From: JAFAXA01 sp963777325
GTDB taxonomy: Bacteria; Pseudomonadota; Alphaproteobacteria; Acetobacterales; Acetobacteraceae
Direction: 5' to 3'
DNA: 64,000 bases
NCBI GenBank assembly: GCA_963777325.1
Contig: CAVZQE010000022.1
Location: 927,902-991,901 of the forward strand
Each line of letters starts with the position of its first letter. The stretch's first letter is position 1. A model generated the notes under the pieces. That model was not told where the DNA came from, did not search any database, and was given only the letters and a program-made list of their open reading frames with translations. The translations under genes were made by a program, and so were the position numbers. Below are positions 63,199 to 64,000 of this stretch, in pieces.

Positions 63199-63286
63199 GG
63201 CAGGCGCCCGCAAATGACGGACTGAAGGCCGCTCCTGGGGGATGGAGCCTGATCCAGCTCAGATTGCACGCTCCTCAAGCCAAAAG

Positions 63287-63927
63287 TCAGCCCAGCCCAG
63301 CATCGTAGCTGCGAAAACGCAGATGCGCGTCCCGCATCTCGGCGTCGGTCAGCAGACGCAGCGGGCCGGCAGCGCGGGCGAGCAGGTATTGCCGGGCTAG
63401 CGCCTCCAGCAGTAACGCCGCCCGCAATGCCCGTTCGGGACCGCGCGCGTGGAGGATCATGCCGTGATTGGCGAGCAGGCAGGCCGAGCGCCCCTCCAGC
63501 GCCCGCATGGCCGCTTCGGCCAGCGCCGGCGTGCCGAACGTGGCGTACGGCGCGCACCGCACGTCGTCGCCGCCGAAATTGGCGATCATGTAGTGGAACG
63601 ACGGCAGCCGCTCGCCGAGGCAGGCGAGCGCGGTGCAGGCATCCGAGTGGGTATGCACGACGCACCACGCTTCCGGCCGGTCACGATAGATGCGGGCGTG
63701 CATGTCCCATTCGCTCGAGGGCACCCCGCCCTTCGCCGCGTGCCCTCGAAATCGGTCGCCACCAGCCGCTCGGCCGATAGCTCATCAGGAGCACTGCCCG
63801 ACGGCGTGATGAGCATGCCGGCCGCATGGCGCAAGCTCGCATTGCCGGCGGTCCCGGCGATCAGGCCGTGGCGGCCGAGCGCCCGATACAGCGCGGCGAG
63901 TTGCTCACGCGCCGGGCCGTCATCCAA
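63287..63927 (-). pseudogene. Class II aldolase/adducin family protein, interrupted by a one-base frameshift
   Basis: A FucA/AraD/OtnC-type metal aldolase or decarboxylase. The first 60 residues show HGLIAGTAGNASLR and ITPSGSAPDEL; after ATDFEG the frame is lost, and a missing base at about 63741 must be restored to read AAKGGVPSSEWDMHARIY and HTHSDACTALAC with zinc-binding His, then LLANHGMIL. The repaired length is 213 residues, normal for the family. The substrate could be a fuculose- or ribulose-phosphate, or a 3-oxo-tetronate phosphate; the neighbours do not decide it. Confidence 0.8.
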
Positions 63928-63929
63928 GC

Positions 63930-64000
63930 TCAGTCTCCCACGGCCCGAAGCTTCGGGCTGTCCACCCGGCTGATGCGCTCGTAGATGTCCAGGTAGTCCT
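63930..64000 (-). CDS. C-terminal fragment of an upstream gene, cut by the window edge
   Basis: The last 22 codons or so (DYLDIYERISRVDSPKLRAV, then Gly-Asp, stop at 63930-63932) end three bases before the aldolase ATG, so the two genes are probably cotranscribed. The fragment is too short to assign. Confidence 0.5.
   Translation of the reverse strand, partial: DYLDIYERISRVDSPKLRAVGD

Overview
The window is chromosome-like DNA of very high GC with dense, mostly operonic genes, frequent ATGA start/stop overlaps and strong third-position G/C. Gene content (eryABCD-tpiA-rpiB tetritol pathway, BPD_transp_2-type sugar ABC transporters with a DUF2291 protein, D-tartrate dehydratase, Cox-type molybdenum hydroxylases, SelB) points to an alphaproteobacterium, plausibly Acetobacteraceae or another Rhodospirillales; this is inferred from families, not from a marker gene. 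I saw no rRNA, tRNA, CRISPR array, insertion sequence or phage genes.

Layout. 1-3.6 kb: end of a ribitol-type SDR, NnrU, a TetR regulator with two operator-like palindromes, and a Na/Pi cotransporter. 3.8-5.7 kb: class Ia ribonucleotide reductase nrdA; its partner nrdB lies 24 kb away at 29.7 kb. Between them sits a polyol (tetritol) island, 6-26.8 kb: a leftward operon (DUF2291, ABC ATPase, permease, binding protein, FGGY kinase, GlpD-type dehydrogenase), a rightward complete erythritol pathway eryA-B-C-D-H-I, a leftward dhaKL kinase, and a second rightward sugar ABC transporter. The notable protein here is the ATPase at 11409-13733: a normal-length RbsA-type double ATPase joined at its natural C-terminus to a SorC-family sugar-binding domain that closely resembles the effector domain of the EryD repressor encoded 5 kb away.

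26.8-33.3 kb: Uup ABC-F protein, aldo/keto reductase, nrdB, small proteins, a methyltransferase, and a polyprenyl diphosphate synthase. 33.3-34.9 kb: a nested palindrome and two unrecognised genes with lower GC. 34.9-37.3 kb: an orphan molybdenum hydroxylase large subunit. 37.4-44.2 kb: exopolysaccharide genes (tyrosine autokinase, flippase, WecG-type and GT2 transferases, GtrA). 44.3-50 kb: selB and a CoxS/L/M molybdenum hydroxylase. 50.1-53.7 kb: D-tartrate dehydratase and dicarboxylate carrier divergent from a LysR regulator. 53.9-64 kb: DUF1269, pdxY, SDR, two envelope lipoproteins, an unusual DOPA-dioxygenase/M23 fusion, a membrane-anchored serine hydrolase, alanine dehydrogenase, and a class II aldolase.

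Five genes (eryB, selB, coxL, dctA, class II aldolase) are broken by one-base frameshifts with both halves otherwise well conserved; four are insertions. Sequence error is the simplest explanation, but three of the insertions sit at or beside the same heptamer (CCGTACC).

How it works together: the island can import one or more polyols with two separate transporters, phosphorylate them (EryA and a second FGGY kinase), oxidise the phosphates with membrane FAD dehydrogenases (EryB and the GlpD-like enzyme) and isomerise the tetrulose phosphates through EryC, EryH and EryI to erythrose 4-phosphate for the pentose phosphate pathway. EryD and the ATPase-fused SorC domain probably sense related intracellular sugars.
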